Source of the DNA: Pseudomonas viridiflava
Lineage (GTDB): Bacteria; Pseudomonadota; Gammaproteobacteria; Pseudomonadales; Pseudomonadaceae
Length of the DNA stretch: 64,000 bases
Reading direction: 5' to 3'
NCBI RefSeq assembly: GCF_900602065.1
Contig: NZ_UWFN01000350.1
Span: 1 to 64,000 of the forward strand
Within the stretch, counting starts at the first letter, position 1, and each line of letters opens with the position of its first letter. Positions 1-9,158 of the stretch are shown one piece after another. A program made the position numbers and the translations under genes. The notes below the pieces were generated by a model. The model saw only the letters and a list, made by a program, of their open reading frames with translations. It ran no database searches and was not told where the DNA came from.

Positions 1-34
1 CTTTGTTCAGGCGGTTGTAAGTGGCGTTAGTCAT
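1..34 (-). CDS. 5' end of a CDS, probably isochorismatase-family hydrolase (partial)
   Basis: Only the first 11 codons are inside the window; the rest lies beyond the left edge. The reading MTNATYNRLNK resembles the N-terminus of YcaC-like cysteine hydrolases of the isochorismatase family in Pseudomonas. That is recall from a very short stretch and not a firm assignment. The ATG is preceded by a GGATTCC stretch that could be a weak ribosome binding site. No catalytic residue is visible. Confidence 0.4.
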   Translation of the reverse strand, partial: MTNATYNRLNK

Positions 35-181
35 GGTGGAATCCTTTATCGAAGTAGGTAAGTAGTAAGTGGCGTCGTTCAACTTGAGGCCAGATTAAAG
101 GTCTTCGAATAAAGGATAAATCGGCTGAAAAGCGTTTTACTGTCAACTCAGATGAGACAGTTCGCCGAGCCACCTAATAAC

Positions 182-937
182 TTAACGCTGCTTCAATACC
201 CGTGTTGAAATCGAGAATCCGTTCGGTGCCACAATTTTTTTCCTGCCGACGTATTCGTATGTGGCGAATTTGTCGATCAAGTCTCCGGCGCTTACGTCAC
301 TGGTTCCCAGCACGGCAACCCGTTGCGACTCCCCACAGTTACGGGACTCAGCCCTATAGACCACATAGGGTGGGGAATACTGGATCGCTTCGAAAAAAGC
401 GCCGCATTCGTCGTCGACCAAAAACAACATCGATTTCATTTTGTCTTCCCCGTCCATGTTCTCGTAAATGCTCAGGTAGCCAATGTCTCCCACATCGTCG
501 TAGCCCAATGAGCGAGCACGCTTGTACTCCGGGGAGTTGTGGTGAATGACCAAAGCGGCCTCTTTATTCTTCTTGTCTCGTTCGGCGTGGGCGGCCTGCG
601 AAGCGGCCTGCGCACGAGTCACCATGCTCGTTATCTTGGCGAAAAGGGCGTTGCATCGAGTGGCGTCCTCTGCGGCGAGGTCCAGCGAACCTGAGATCGC
701 CTGAAACCTGTCCAAACCTTTGCTGAAGTTGAGAAAGATGCTGATCACATCGTCTGGGTCATCTGTACGTCCGGTCGCACGGTAACTAGCCAGATAGTTT
801 TGCAGAATTTCACAACGCTCAAGGTAAGGCCCTCTGTCTTTGTTATAGGGCTTGGAATCGTCGGCGAAACTGGCAGTGCTGAGCACCGTAGCAATGAGAG
901 CAGTAAAAAGACGCGAAACCGAAGCAGCAACGGGCAT
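182..937 (-). CDS. Secreted protein of unknown function
   Basis: A 251-residue protein that I do not recognise. Residues 1-25 form a signal peptide (hydrophobic core LFTALIATVL, cleavage probably after SFA), so the mature protein should be periplasmic or exported. The middle (about 85-135) is helical and rich in Ala, Lys and Glu. The C-terminal half holds scattered cysteines and a mix of beta-like stretches. AAGGA lies 7 bases before the ATG and supports this start. It stands alone between the partial gene at the left edge and the TetR gene, all on the same strand. No function is proposed. Confidence 0.7.
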   Translation of the reverse strand: MPVAASVSRLFTALIATVLSTASFADDSKPYNKDRGPYLERCEILQNYLASYRATGRTDDPDDVISIFLNFSKGLDRFQAISGSLDLAAEDATRCNALFAKITSMVTRAQAASQAAHAERDKKNKEAALVIHHNSPEYKRARSLGYDDVGDIGYLSIYENMDGEDKMKSMLFLVDDECGAFFEAIQYSPPYVVYRAESRNCGESQRVAVLGTSDVSAGDLIDKFATYEYVGRKKIVAPNGFSISTRVLKQR

Positions 938-1002
938 GACTTATTCCTTTAAGGGTTTGACCTGATCCAAATGCAGCAAAAAGTGTTGCGATACGAAGTC
1001 AA

Positions 1003-1566
1003 TCACGCAGGCAGCAAGCCGGCAGACCGATAGCTCTCAATAAGTGAATCAAACAGCGAGATATCCACACGACTCCGCGCCAACAGCTGCGCGCCCGAAA
1101 CAGCAGCGTAGATGGCCCGCGCCCGTCCTTCGACTTGATCGGCGCTGACCAAACCTGCTGCCGCCAACGCCTTGCTCAGCCACGCAACGTTCACATCGCC
1201 ATACGCCTGAACCTCGGCCTTCACCCCTTCCGGCAAATCGTCGTATTCAGCGGCCATGAAACTGCACAGGCACAAGCGGTTATCGTTCGCGAGGGACTGA
1301 CGGAAGATATCGGGATAGTGACGCAGCGCGTCGGCTGCATCCGCAGCTTCAGCCAGCATGGCCTCCAGAGTGGCGGCAGTGTCTTGCCAGTAACGCCTGG
1401 CAACCGCTGCGCCCAGATCAGCCTTGCTCGGGAAGTGGTAGTAAATGCTCGCACTCTTGATACCCACGACCTGCGCCAGATCGCGGAAATTCAAGCCGCT
1501 GTAACCATGCGCCTGCGCGGCCTGCCTGGCAGCGGCCAGGATAGCTTCCCGATGGTTTGAGCTCAC
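1003..1566 (-). CDS. TetR/AcrR-family transcriptional regulator
   Basis: A 187-residue one-component repressor of the TetR family. The N-terminal helix-turn-helix spans about residues 6-52, with the typical core GIKSASIYYHFPSKADL. The C-terminal part (60-185) is the all-helical ligand-binding and dimerisation domain. It is transcribed divergently from the glutathione S-transferase gene, with 113 bases between the two starts and a palindrome in that gap. The usual inference is that it represses itself and the transferase and is released by a reactive or electrophilic ligand. The ligand cannot be read from the sequence. Confidence 0.9.
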   Translation of the reverse strand: MSSNHREAILAAARQAAQAHGYSGLNFRDLAQVVGIKSASIYYHFPSKADLGAAVARRYWQDTAATLEAMLAEAADAADALRHYPDIFRQSLANDNRLCLCSFMAAEYDDLPEGVKAEVQAYGDVNVAWLSKALAAAGLVSADQVEGRARAIYAAVSGAQLLARSRVDISLFDSLIESYRSAGLLPA

Positions 1567-1644
1567 GTCACTGCCTCACTGTTTCGTTGGCTGGGCATCT
1601 TAGCGACTAACGGCCTTGACCGAGAAAATATTAGCCTATAAGTT

Positions 1645-1666
1645 CTACCTACCAACTGATAGGTAG
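1645..1666. promoter_or_regulatory. Palindromic operator between tetR and the transferase gene
   Basis: CTACCTA (1645-1651) and TAGGTAG (1660-1666) form a perfect 7-bp inverted repeat with an 8-base spacer. It ends 14 bases before the transferase ATG and lies in the shared promoter region. This is the usual position and symmetry for a TetR-family operator. Binding is inferred. Confidence 0.6.
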
Positions 1667-1679
1667 ACAGGTATTTCCC

Positions 1680-2381
1680 ATGACCGCTAAAGCCTCAACA
1701 TTCGACCCAAGCACCCTGCCCATGATGAAGATCTACGACTGGGACACCGGCCCCTATCCAGCACGCGTACGCATCGCCATTGCGGAAAAGAACCTGCAAT
1801 CACGTGTCCAGTTTGAATCCGTCGACCTCTGGAAAGGCGAACACAAAAAGCCCGACTTCCTCGCCAAGAACTACTCCGGCACCCTGCCCGTACTGGAACT
1901 GAACGACGGCACACTCATCGCCGAATGCACCGCCATCACCGAGTACCTGGATAACCTGGACGGCAGCCCTGCCCTTACCGGCAGTACGCCAAAGGAAAAA
2001 GGCGTGATCCACATGATGAGCAAACGCGCCGAACTGGAACTGCTCGACGCCATCAGCGTTTACTTCCACCACGCCACACCGGGCCTCGGCCCAGACGTGG
2101 AGTTGTACCAGAACGCCGAATGGGGCTTTCGCCAACGGGACAAAGCCCTGCGCGGTATGCAGTACTTTGATTCGATACTGCAAAAACAACCTTTCGTAGC
2201 CGGTGAAAGCTTCTCGATGGCCGACATTACCGTCATCGGCGGGCTGATCTTCGCCGGGCTGGTAGAGCTTGAAATCCCGGCGGAACACAAAGCGCTGCGG
2301 GCATGGTATGCAAAGGTGCAGCAGCGTCCGAGCGTGCAGAATCGGGTGACGATGTCAGAGCCGACAGCAGCAGGTGCGTAA
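1680..2381 (+). CDS. Glutathione S-transferase
   Basis: A 233-residue cytoplasmic protein that would conjugate glutathione to electrophiles. The thioredoxin-like N-terminal domain runs from about residue 15 to 95 (start MKIYDWDTGPYPARVRIA; the GTLPVLELNDGTLIAE segment holds the cis-Pro glutathione site). The all-helical C-terminal domain spans about 105-225 with the conserved FSMADITVIGGL. The first 14 residues precede the usual family start, so a shorter protein starting at the second or third Met (about 1719-1722) is possible. It is the presumed target of the divergent TetR regulator. A bidirectional terminator follows. Confidence 0.92.
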   Translation: MTAKASTFDPSTLPMMKIYDWDTGPYPARVRIAIAEKNLQSRVQFESVDLWKGEHKKPDFLAKNYSGTLPVLELNDGTLIAECTAITEYLDNLDGSPALTGSTPKEKGVIHMMSKRAELELLDAISVYFHHATPGLGPDVELYQNAEWGFRQRDKALRGMQYFDSILQKQPFVAGESFSMADITVIGGLIFAGLVELEIPAEHKALRAWYAKVQQRPSVQNRVTMSEPTAAGA

Positions 2382-2404
2382 AGCACGATGATGTCGAATG
2401 GCAC

Positions 2405-2439
2405 ATAAAAACGCCGCCCTTGTGAGGCGGCGTTTTTAT
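2405..2439. terminator. Bidirectional rho-independent terminator
   Basis: ACGCCGCC and GGCGGCGT form a GC-rich stem with a short loop, flanked by A and T runs on both sides. It sits between the convergent transferase and lipoprotein genes and can serve both. Confidence 0.85.
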
Positions 2440-2464
2440 GCGGGGGGCATTAGAAGAATACGTA

Positions 2465-2908
2465 TTAACGAATGCCGGTGATGCTGCCTTTGTTACCAGT
2501 CACTTTGACTTCAACGGTTTTGAAGATGAAATAGTCTTGAACATTCACTTCGTAACGTGGAGCTACGATCAGGTCAGCGCCAGATGATTTGACTGCCTTG
2601 TACGCTGCCGCTGCCTTGACCTTGGAAACAGGATCCGGGATCGGCAAGCCAGCCAGGGCACCACCATTCCCACCACCGTAAACCACGCCATCAGCGAATT
2701 GCGTATCGCCACCGAAGCTCAGGAAGTTGAACAGAATGTTGGTGGAGGATTCGCCACTGATTGCTTCGCCGACTTTAATGTCTGCCTTCAGATCGCTTTT
2801 GACAACGCCTTCCAGCGGCGCGCTCGGCTGACTCATGTTGTAGCTCACGCAGCCACTGGTGGTCGCAATCAACGTTGCAACAGCAGCAGACATCCATAGC
2901 TTTTTCAT
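2465..2908 (-). CDS. Small lipoprotein of unknown function
   Basis: A 147-residue predicted lipoprotein. Residues 1-19 are a signal peptide ending in a lipobox with Cys20 (TTSGC), so it should be anchored to a membrane. Asp is not at +2; Val follows the Cys, which favours the outer membrane. The mature part has a Gly-rich stretch (GGGNGGALAG) near the middle and a beta-rich C-terminus (FIFKTVEVKVTG). The segment GADLIVAPRYEV resembles small lipoproteins annotated only as hypothetical. It is a single gene ending at the bidirectional terminator. Not part of the secretion operon as far as can be seen. Confidence 0.75.
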   Translation of the reverse strand: MKKLWMSAAVATLIATTSGCVSYNMSQPSAPLEGVVKSDLKADIKVGEAISGESSTNILFNFLSFGGDTQFADGVVYGGGNGGALAGLPIPDPVSKVKAAAAYKAVKSSGADLIVAPRYEVNVQDYFIFKTVEVKVTGNKGSITGIR

Positions 2909-3019
2909 TAAGCATTTCCCGTTAAATGTTTAGAAGTTGTAAACAGCGGCGCACTTTAAGGGAAACAAATGGATAAAAATGTCAGAAAAATCCGTAGGTT
3001 ATGTAGGCTTCAGGATTAG

Positions 3020-3068
3020 TTTTGAGAGAAATTTCCGCGCTTACAAAGGTGGCTAATATCTCTCAAAA
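3020..3068. repeat. Inverted repeat at the 3' end of the T6SS operon
   Basis: TTTTGAGAGA (3020-3029) and TCTCTCAAAA (3059-3068) are perfect 10-base arms around a 29-base loop. The right arm overlaps the kinase stop codon. There is no T run, so it may stabilise the operon's 3' end instead of terminating transcription. Confidence 0.5.
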
Positions 3069-4049
3069 TTGCATGTGCCCAATTGGACGCGTGCAGAATG
3101 CATCGCGTAATTCCAGCGCGCTGATGGTTCTTTTATTGGCGTCCAAAGCTAGCGAATGCCGCAAGGCTGGCCAAAATCGAACAGGTAGATTGGGCGGTGC
3201 AGATAACGACCGCCAGAGCTGCTCGTCTCTCGCCTGAAGTGAAGACTTTTGACCATAGGGATGCTTTCCGCTGGCAAGCTCATAAAGGACGCAGGCCATG
3301 GCGTAAACATCTGTGCCGGTTGAAATCACACCATGGCTCAGCAGTTCCGGGGCGGCGTAGCTTGGCGTCCAGGCGTCAAAGCGTTCACGGCCAAGACACG
3401 GTAAGCCGCTCAAGACACCATCGAACGTGCCTCCCAGCCCAAAATCAATCAGCCGTGGCCCATTATCGGTAAGCATCATGTTCGCGGGTTTCAGGTCGCC
3501 GTGCAGTACGCCACTTTCATGGCTGTGGGCCAACGCATCAAGCAATGGAACCGCGACGGCCTTTATTTCAGCAGCATTCAAGCCCGAAGGTTGTTCGCAA
3601 AGGAATTTGTCTAACCCTGTGCCTCGCAGCAGGTCTTGAGTGATGAAAGCCCGACGACACGAAAGGTCTACCTCGAAAGCACGCATACGGATGACATAGG
3701 GATGGCAAAGATGCCGAGTCAGGGCAAACTCGCGGTACAACAAGACACCTGCGTCAGGTACGTCGACGAAGTCGTCGTTCAGGAGTTTTATTGCAACGAA
3801 AGGATCTGGCTCGCCGAACTGCTCATGTAACAGGTCACGGGCGCGATAGACCACCCCCATACCGCCCGCACCTATTATCTCCTCCAGTCGATAACGACCA
3901 CACAGTACATCGGGTAACGGTGCACTAAAGGCTTGCGAGGAAGCCCCCAGGCGAGGAGCACCAAGCCCACCCGCAAGGGCAAATTGGGTCAGCGCTCCAG
4001 CTTTCTGAGGCTTTAGGCCAGCGTCGACAGATCTCGACTCAGCGCTCAT
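3063..4049 (-). CDS. stk1: T6SS-associated serine/threonine protein kinase (Stk1/PpkA type)
   Basis: A 328-residue cytoplasmic eukaryotic-like kinase. After a 50-residue N-terminal extension the kinase fold starts with GRYRLEEIIG, and the glycine loop is GAGGMGVV (60-67). The catalytic Lys is K88 (VAIKLL), the catalytic loop is HGDLKPAN (183-190) and the metal-binding motif is DFG (202-204); APE follows near 233. The usual HRD Arg is Gly here. No transmembrane segment or sensor domain is seen, unlike the longer PpkA of HSI-I. It overlaps the phosphatase gene by 4 bases and is last in the operon. In related systems such kinases phosphorylate the Fha protein to switch on assembly. Confidence 0.9.
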   Translation of the reverse strand: MSAESRSVDAGLKPQKAGALTQFALAGGLGAPRLGASSQAFSAPLPDVLCGRYRLEEIIGAGGMGVVYRARDLLHEQFGEPDPFVAIKLLNDDFVDVPDAGVLLYREFALTRHLCHPYVIRMRAFEVDLSCRRAFITQDLLRGTGLDKFLCEQPSGLNAAEIKAVAVPLLDALAHSHESGVLHGDLKPANMMLTDNGPRLIDFGLGGTFDGVLSGLPCLGRERFDAWTPSYAAPELLSHGVISTGTDVYAMACVLYELASGKHPYGQKSSLQARDEQLWRSLSAPPNLPVRFWPALRHSLALDANKRTISALELRDAFCTRPIGHMQF

Positions 4050-4777
4050 GTCCGAACCACTACTGCTGTAAGGTTATCGCTGGCTGGCCCTCGCAAAACG
4101 TGATCAAACAGAAGATCAACGGTCAGTCTGGGTGAGCGGTTATTTAAAGCATTGCCCAACACCTGATGGTCAACTGCCTGGTACAGCCCATCAGAGCACA
4201 GCACAAAAACGTCGCCACACCGCACATCCAGCTCAATGACTTCAAGGCTCAGGCCATCACCGCCGCCAACCGCTCGGGTAAGCGCATGAGCACCTGGGTG
4301 CTGTGCCGCCTCCCGAGAACACATGTGTTCGTCAGCAATTAACTTTTGAAGCAAAGAATGATCACGCGTTAGTTGGTACAAGCGCTGATCGCGCCAAAGG
4401 TAGCAACGGCTATCGCCTGCCCAGACGCACACAGCGCGCGGGCCTTCAATCAACAACGCAACTACCGTGCTGCCAATCACAGGAGCGGAATCGCCAGCGC
4501 GGACGGCAACGCCCTTACCTAGACGATGATTCACCCCGCGCAAACACTCGCGGACAGCGAAAAGCCGATCGTCCAGGTCGGTGTATCGAGCGATTGCGGC
4601 GATACCGCTTACGATCAATTGACTCGCAAGATCGCCACATTGGTGACCACCCATCCCGTCGGCAACCACCCATAATCCATGCTCAGGAGAATTGAGGTAC
4701 GCATCTTCGTTACGCTCTCGTATCTTGCCTCGCTCGGTACGCCCGACACTTGCGCACCTGCGAGCCGAGACTGTCAA
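4046..4777 (-). CDS. stp1: PP2C-family protein phosphatase of the T6SS (Stp1/PppA)
   Basis: A 243-residue metal-dependent Ser/Thr phosphatase. The family motifs are in order: RNEDAYL (22-28), VADGMGGH (38-45) with metal-binding Asp, WAGDSRCYLW, LTRDHSLLQ, LCSDGLYQ and the terminal SDNLTAVVV. Length is close to the minimal PP2C domain. It overlaps both neighbours by 4 bases (tssM upstream, kinase downstream), which suggests translational coupling. In P. aeruginosa the pair antagonises: the kinase phosphorylates Fha and the phosphatase removes the mark. That role is carried over by family and position. Confidence 0.92.
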   Translation of the reverse strand: MTVSARRCASVGRTERGKIRERNEDAYLNSPEHGLWVVADGMGGHQCGDLASQLIVSGIAAIARYTDLDDRLFAVRECLRGVNHRLGKGVAVRAGDSAPVIGSTVVALLIEGPRAVCVWAGDSRCYLWRDQRLYQLTRDHSLLQKLIADEHMCSREAAQHPGAHALTRAVGGGDGLSLEVIELDVRCGDVFVLCSDGLYQAVDHQVLGNALNNRSPRLTVDLLFDHVLRGPASDNLTAVVVRT

Positions 4778-7700
4778 AGCTGCCCCGCAAGTCGAAAACG
4801 TCGGATCGCATTCATATCAAACGGGTTCGGCGAGCGCTGACTGGACAATAGGTAATTAACCCGCAGGCCGCCTACATTGCCCTTCAAAACCAGCACGTCG
4901 CGCCCTCGTAGATATTCGGTCTGCATCAAATCGAACAGACGAAACAGCGACCATGGGCCTGTATTTTCCTCGAGCCCCAAGGCTTGGCCCGCGATCTTCT
5001 CCAGCACGAGACTGGTACGCCCATCATCAGCATCGGCAGGCCATCTGAATGAGACCGGCATGATCGGGCCATGACGGTACTCCATCATCTGATCGCCCAG
5101 ACGGAACTCGGCGCGGCTGACGTTCGGGTCGAGGGTATAAGGCTCAAGTTTGAACTGCACTTGAGGCTCGTTGGGATTCTCTGCAAAGAACCCCCGGCGA
5201 ATTACCTGGACCTGAGACATTTGTACCAGAAAGGCTCTGGACATCGGCAAACTACGACCATCAATACTGCGCAGTTTGTAGCCACCCGCATCACCACTGG
5301 TGAACGCCTTTATGTAGCTGTCGAAGAATTTATCGGCGACCCCTTGTTCCTTGAAGAACTCCCTGAAGTCATTGAGCGCAACATCACTGGTGCTATGAGC
5401 GCTGAACGGATAACGCTTGTCGATAGCCTTCCCATAGAAACCATAAAGGTCGCTCTGATAACGCTGATTGAGGAACTGATACGCATCACTCAGGACCAAC
5501 GACCACGTGTCATCGGCTGCTGAGCTGAGCCAGCCATTTACCGGCTGCGGCAGTCGGCTGGATGCATTGCGTAACCCGCTCAAAACATCTCGCTGACCAC
5601 TCATTCGAGCTTTGGCCCACTCGTAAGCGCTTTGATCCTGCTGGCTGGAACGAGCAAGCCCCGACAACTGCACCTGCAACTCGTTGAGCAACTGCAGGAC
5701 TGGCACCAGGTCAGTAGCGGGCCCGTTATTTTCATCGAGCAGCCGATGCAAAGGTTCAAAACGCAGCTGTAGCGATTTCCTGGCAGTGTCCGGCGCAGCT
5801 TTAACGATGGCCTGCCCAGCCAGTTTGGCGACTGCCGTGACTGCCAGACTTGACGATCCTTTCTGAGCGGGCGCTGTGGACGCTAGAGCATCAGCGCTGT
5901 CGGCAAGTGTCTGAAAGCGGGTATTGGCACGGATCTCTGTCAGCAATTGCAGCAACGGTGAGTTGGCCGCCGTCAGGCTGGCCATCTGATTAGCGCCGTC
6001 AGCAGGATAGGCAAAGGGCTGCAATCCCACTTGGGCTACTGCCTCACTCCAGTGGTTGGCGTAATCACGAAAATACAGCTGCTCCAGCTCGACCATCAAG
6101 CGACGCAAATCCTGCTCGCTGATCTCGCTTCCTTCGCCAAGGACCCAATTGTCGCGCAAAATGCCACTGACCAGAGCAGGGCCTTTCACGATAAAGTTCT
6201 GTTGATAACCTTCCTGCGTATAGAAACCTGGTATCGCGTAATCGGTGCCGGAAAATGCGCTCCCTTGTGGTCCCAGATGCAGATTGAAGCGATAGTCCGG
6301 AAGACTCTGCGCTTGATCCCGAAGTGCGCGATAAACCACATTTGCCAAGGACTCGCCGCGCAACACCTGTCGCGCCTGGGTGACCAGCGTGTCATTGAGC
6401 GGATAGCTGAAAGACCGAGCAAGCAAACGCTGCAGATGCCCACTCAGACCATTCTGCGCAACGGTGTTACCGCTATAGCGCATGGACCAATCTGCCGACA
6501 TCCACTCTTCTAGCCAGCCAGCATCCCGGTGCTCTCTCAAATTAAGCATCAGATACGCTCGCAAGCTGCCCATGAGCTGCTCACGGTCCTGCAGATTGGT
6601 CTGGATCTGGTTTTCGAGCCGTCTGGCAACTCGGGGCAAGAGCTGGTTTTCCAGCTCGTGCGCATAGGCGGCCTCCAGTACCGGATTGCTTTGGTCACCT
6701 TGGTAAAGTCCGTTGCGCTCCAATAGGGCTATACCTTCTCTGGACAGAAATACCTGGCTTGCTGCATAGCTGGTATCGAGAACGTTCAAGGCTGCTTTTT
6801 CATCATCCTCCGAATGCAGACGAGAGCGCTGCTGGGTCAGTTGAGCGGCAAACTCCCGCACGCTTTCCAGTCGATCATGATTTGCAGAAAAACTGGTTGC
6901 CCAAGCGAGCGTGAACACACTCAATACCACCAGTGCGCAACCATAAAGCGCGCGGTGCCACCAATGAATGCGGCGGGTTTCACGCTTGTCGAGCCCAGCC
7001 AGTTCAGCTTCCGGAAAAATCACCCGGCTCAATAGGTGGTGAATGAAGCGTGCCCCCCCAGATCGAAAGGTGGGCAGTATTTTGCTGGCCATGCCGGTTT
7101 CGGCACCAATAGACGCGGTGTCTTTATCCAGTGGTTGTGCAAGGTGTGGCGCACTGGTCAGATAAAAACCGCGTAGTTGAACTGGACGTTGGTAACGGCT
7201 CCCTGTAAATGCCATGTCAACAAACAGGCAAAGGCGCTCGCCCAGTTTTGCGAGTTGGTTAGGGAAATCCAGAATCAGACCACGACGGGCAATATCGCGC
7301 TCGACGTGCATGCGAGTAACAATCTGGCTGTTAAGTCGCTGCAGCAGAGCATCAAACTCCTCGCGCAAGACAAGTACATCAGTGCCGTTCTGCCCCTTTC
7401 GGAAACTGGTGCCCAAAACCTGCTCGCTTTCCTCACGGGAAAGCTGGTCAAAAAACGCATCGAAGCCGACGACCTGATCAGACTTGGCGAGCACCAGATA
7501 AACCGGCACATTCACATGCAGGCGCTGGTGAATCTCCCTCAGGCGGTCCCGCACCTGACGCGCCAGACCTTCCAGACCTGCCTCGTCGCCCTCCAGCGTT
7601 TCGATATCGATGGTCACCAAAACACCGTTTAGTGGCCGACTACGACGGCGTTTACGCATTTCCCCTAGCAGGGTCGACCACGCGGCTCTATCAATGTCGT

Positions 7701-8286
7701 TTTCCTGTGTCAGATAACGTCCTGCGGTATCAATCAACACAGCGTTATTCGCGAAGTACCAGTCGCAGAAGCGTGTTCCCTGAGTATCACGAGTCAGCTT
7801 GCGCTCGATCTTGTTGAGTGGAAAATCCAGACCAGAGAAGTCGAGCAAGCTGGTCTTTCCGACACTCGTCGGCCCTATGACCAAATACCAGGGCAGTTCA
7901 TTACGCCACCGCTCGCTGCGTCCGCTATACAGACTGGAGGTTTTCAGCGTTTGCACCGCGTCAATGAACCGCCCGCGCAACTCTTTATGTTCCTCGGTTA
8001 TTTTTTCCGCATGCTCCAGCCGCTGCAGTCCGGCGGTGCTTTCCTCCTCCTGTTTCTTGCGAATACTCCGGCGCCAACTGACGAGCACCATGAGCAATCC
8101 CCACAAGAGGAACAAAATGCTGATGCTCAGCAAGCGGCTTGTCGCGGCCTCCCAAAATCGATTATCGGAAACAGCCAGCAAAGGTCCGAAGAACCAGACC
8201 AACAAAGCCATGCACAACACTGCAAGTAGCGACCACAGCCAGGTATTACTTAGCCAGGCAGCCATTTTTTTCAGAAAGTCTTTCAT
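4774..8286 (-). CDS. tssM: T6SS membrane complex protein TssM (IcmF)
   Basis: A 1170-residue inner-membrane protein that forms the trans-envelope channel with TssL and TssJ. Two N-terminal membrane helices lie at about 14-35 and 52-70. They are followed by a cytoplasmic NTPase-like domain with Walker A GPTSVGKT (138-145) and a VLIDTAGRYL segment. A third membrane helix (about 446-470, CALVVLSVFTLAW) leads to the long periplasmic part that reaches TssJ. The Walker A motif is intact. It begins 9 bases after tssL and overlaps the phosphatase gene by 4 bases. Confidence 0.96.
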   Translation of the reverse strand: MKDFLKKMAAWLSNTWLWSLLAVLCMALLVWFFGPLLAVSDNRFWEAATSRLLSISILFLLWGLLMVLVSWRRSIRKKQEEESTAGLQRLEHAEKITEEHKELRGRFIDAVQTLKTSSLYSGRSERWRNELPWYLVIGPTSVGKTSLLDFSGLDFPLNKIERKLTRDTQGTRFCDWYFANNAVLIDTAGRYLTQENDIDRAAWSTLLGEMRKRRRSRPLNGVLVTIDIETLEGDEAGLEGLARQVRDRLREIHQRLHVNVPVYLVLAKSDQVVGFDAFFDQLSREESEQVLGTSFRKGQNGTDVLVLREEFDALLQRLNSQIVTRMHVERDIARRGLILDFPNQLAKLGERLCLFVDMAFTGSRYQRPVQLRGFYLTSAPHLAQPLDKDTASIGAETGMASKILPTFRSGGARFIHHLLSRVIFPEAELAGLDKRETRRIHWWHRALYGCALVVLSVFTLAWATSFSANHDRLESVREFAAQLTQQRSRLHSEDDEKAALNVLDTSYAASQVFLSREGIALLERNGLYQGDQSNPVLEAAYAHELENQLLPRVARRLENQIQTNLQDREQLMGSLRAYLMLNLREHRDAGWLEEWMSADWSMRYSGNTVAQNGLSGHLQRLLARSFSYPLNDTLVTQARQVLRGESLANVVYRALRDQAQSLPDYRFNLHLGPQGSAFSGTDYAIPGFYTQEGYQQNFIVKGPALVSGILRDNWVLGEGSEISEQDLRRLMVELEQLYFRDYANHWSEAVAQVGLQPFAYPADGANQMASLTAANSPLLQLLTEIRANTRFQTLADSADALASTAPAQKGSSSLAVTAVAKLAGQAIVKAAPDTARKSLQLRFEPLHRLLDENNGPATDLVPVLQLLNELQVQLSGLARSSQQDQSAYEWAKARMSGQRDVLSGLRNASSRLPQPVNGWLSSAADDTWSLVLSDAYQFLNQRYQSDLYGFYGKAIDKRYPFSAHSTSDVALNDFREFFKEQGVADKFFDSYIKAFTSGDAGGYKLRSIDGRSLPMSRAFLVQMSQVQVIRRGFFAENPNEPQVQFKLEPYTLDPNVSRAEFRLGDQMMEYRHGPIMPVSFRWPADADDGRTSLVLEKIAGQALGLEENTGPWSLFRLFDLMQTEYLRGRDVLVLKGNVGGLRVNYLLSSQRSPNPFDMNAIRRFRLAGQL

Positions 8287-8295
8287 TACATGTCT

Positions 8296-9153
8296 CTACA
8301 ACTGCGAGGGAGCCAAAGCTGGCGCGGGGGTTTGATAAGGCTGAAGCACGGCCTCTCTCTGCTCACCCAACACCCAGGCGAATCCTGAATAAAGGCCAGT
8401 CAGACTGATCAGGATGAAGATGGCCACTAACCACCAGGGCACAACGCGCACCAGACTTCGACGGCCGTCATTGAGGCCTTTCCAGTTCGGAGAAAGCTCA
8501 CGCGACACCTCGCCTCGCAGCGTGCCAATTTGCCGATACAAGCCGTCCCGAATACCTTCCAGTTCAATAGAGCCACGGGGCTTGACCCGATATTTACCTT
8601 CAAAACCCAGCGACAGGCAGATGTACATAAGTTCGAGCAATGGCATGTACTTCTCGGGGCTCTGAACTACCCGGTCGAGCAAATGAAAAAACTTCTCTCC
8701 GCCGAACGTTTCATTGTGAAACTGGCTGAGCAGGCTCATTTTCGACCACTCACTTTTGCCCCCCCACGCACTGGTGGTCACGGCTTCGTCGACGACCGTA
8801 CACAGCACATACCGAGCTGCCTGGATCTGGCTGGTTTCAGCTCCTTTTTGCACAGCGGTTATGTCGAACAGGCGGACGCATTCGCACAAACGCTGATTGA
8901 GTTCGGTCAGATCAAGCTTGGTTGCCTTAGTCTTGAATTGAATGACATGACCCAGAAGATCCGCAGCGGCGCTCACTAAGACGTTCAGGCTGACGCTGAA
9001 TGAATGCGCGGGCTGCATGCGAGCGGCATACACCATACGGTCTTCCAGGTTTTCAAAACTTGGGGCCGAAGCAAGATCCGTCAATGCCTCTTTACCCTGC
9101 TGACCTTGATCATGACTCAACAGCACAGTTCTTTTGGTATCTGTGTTTTCCAT
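8296..9153 (-). CDS. tssL: T6SS membrane complex protein TssL (DotU)
   Basis: A 285-residue inner-membrane component anchored by one C-terminal helix (about 240-262, VVPWWLVAIFILISLTG). The cytoplasmic DotU domain spans about 45-225 and includes the typical AARYVLCTVVDEAV and FGGEKFFHLLDR segments. There is no OmpA-like peptidoglycan-binding extension after the membrane helix, so this is the short TssL class; wall binding would need another protein. tssK ends 5 bases upstream and tssM starts 9 bases downstream. Confidence 0.95.
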   Translation of the reverse strand: MENTDTKRTVLLSHDQGQQGKEALTDLASAPSFENLEDRMVYAARMQPAHSFSVSLNVLVSAAADLLGHVIQFKTKATKLDLTELNQRLCECVRLFDITAVQKGAETSQIQAARYVLCTVVDEAVTTSAWGGKSEWSKMSLLSQFHNETFGGEKFFHLLDRVVQSPEKYMPLLELMYICLSLGFEGKYRVKPRGSIELEGIRDGLYRQIGTLRGEVSRELSPNWKGLNDGRRSLVRVVPWWLVAIFILISLTGLYSGFAWVLGEQREAVLQPYQTPAPALAPSQL

Positions 9154-9158
9154 ATCGC

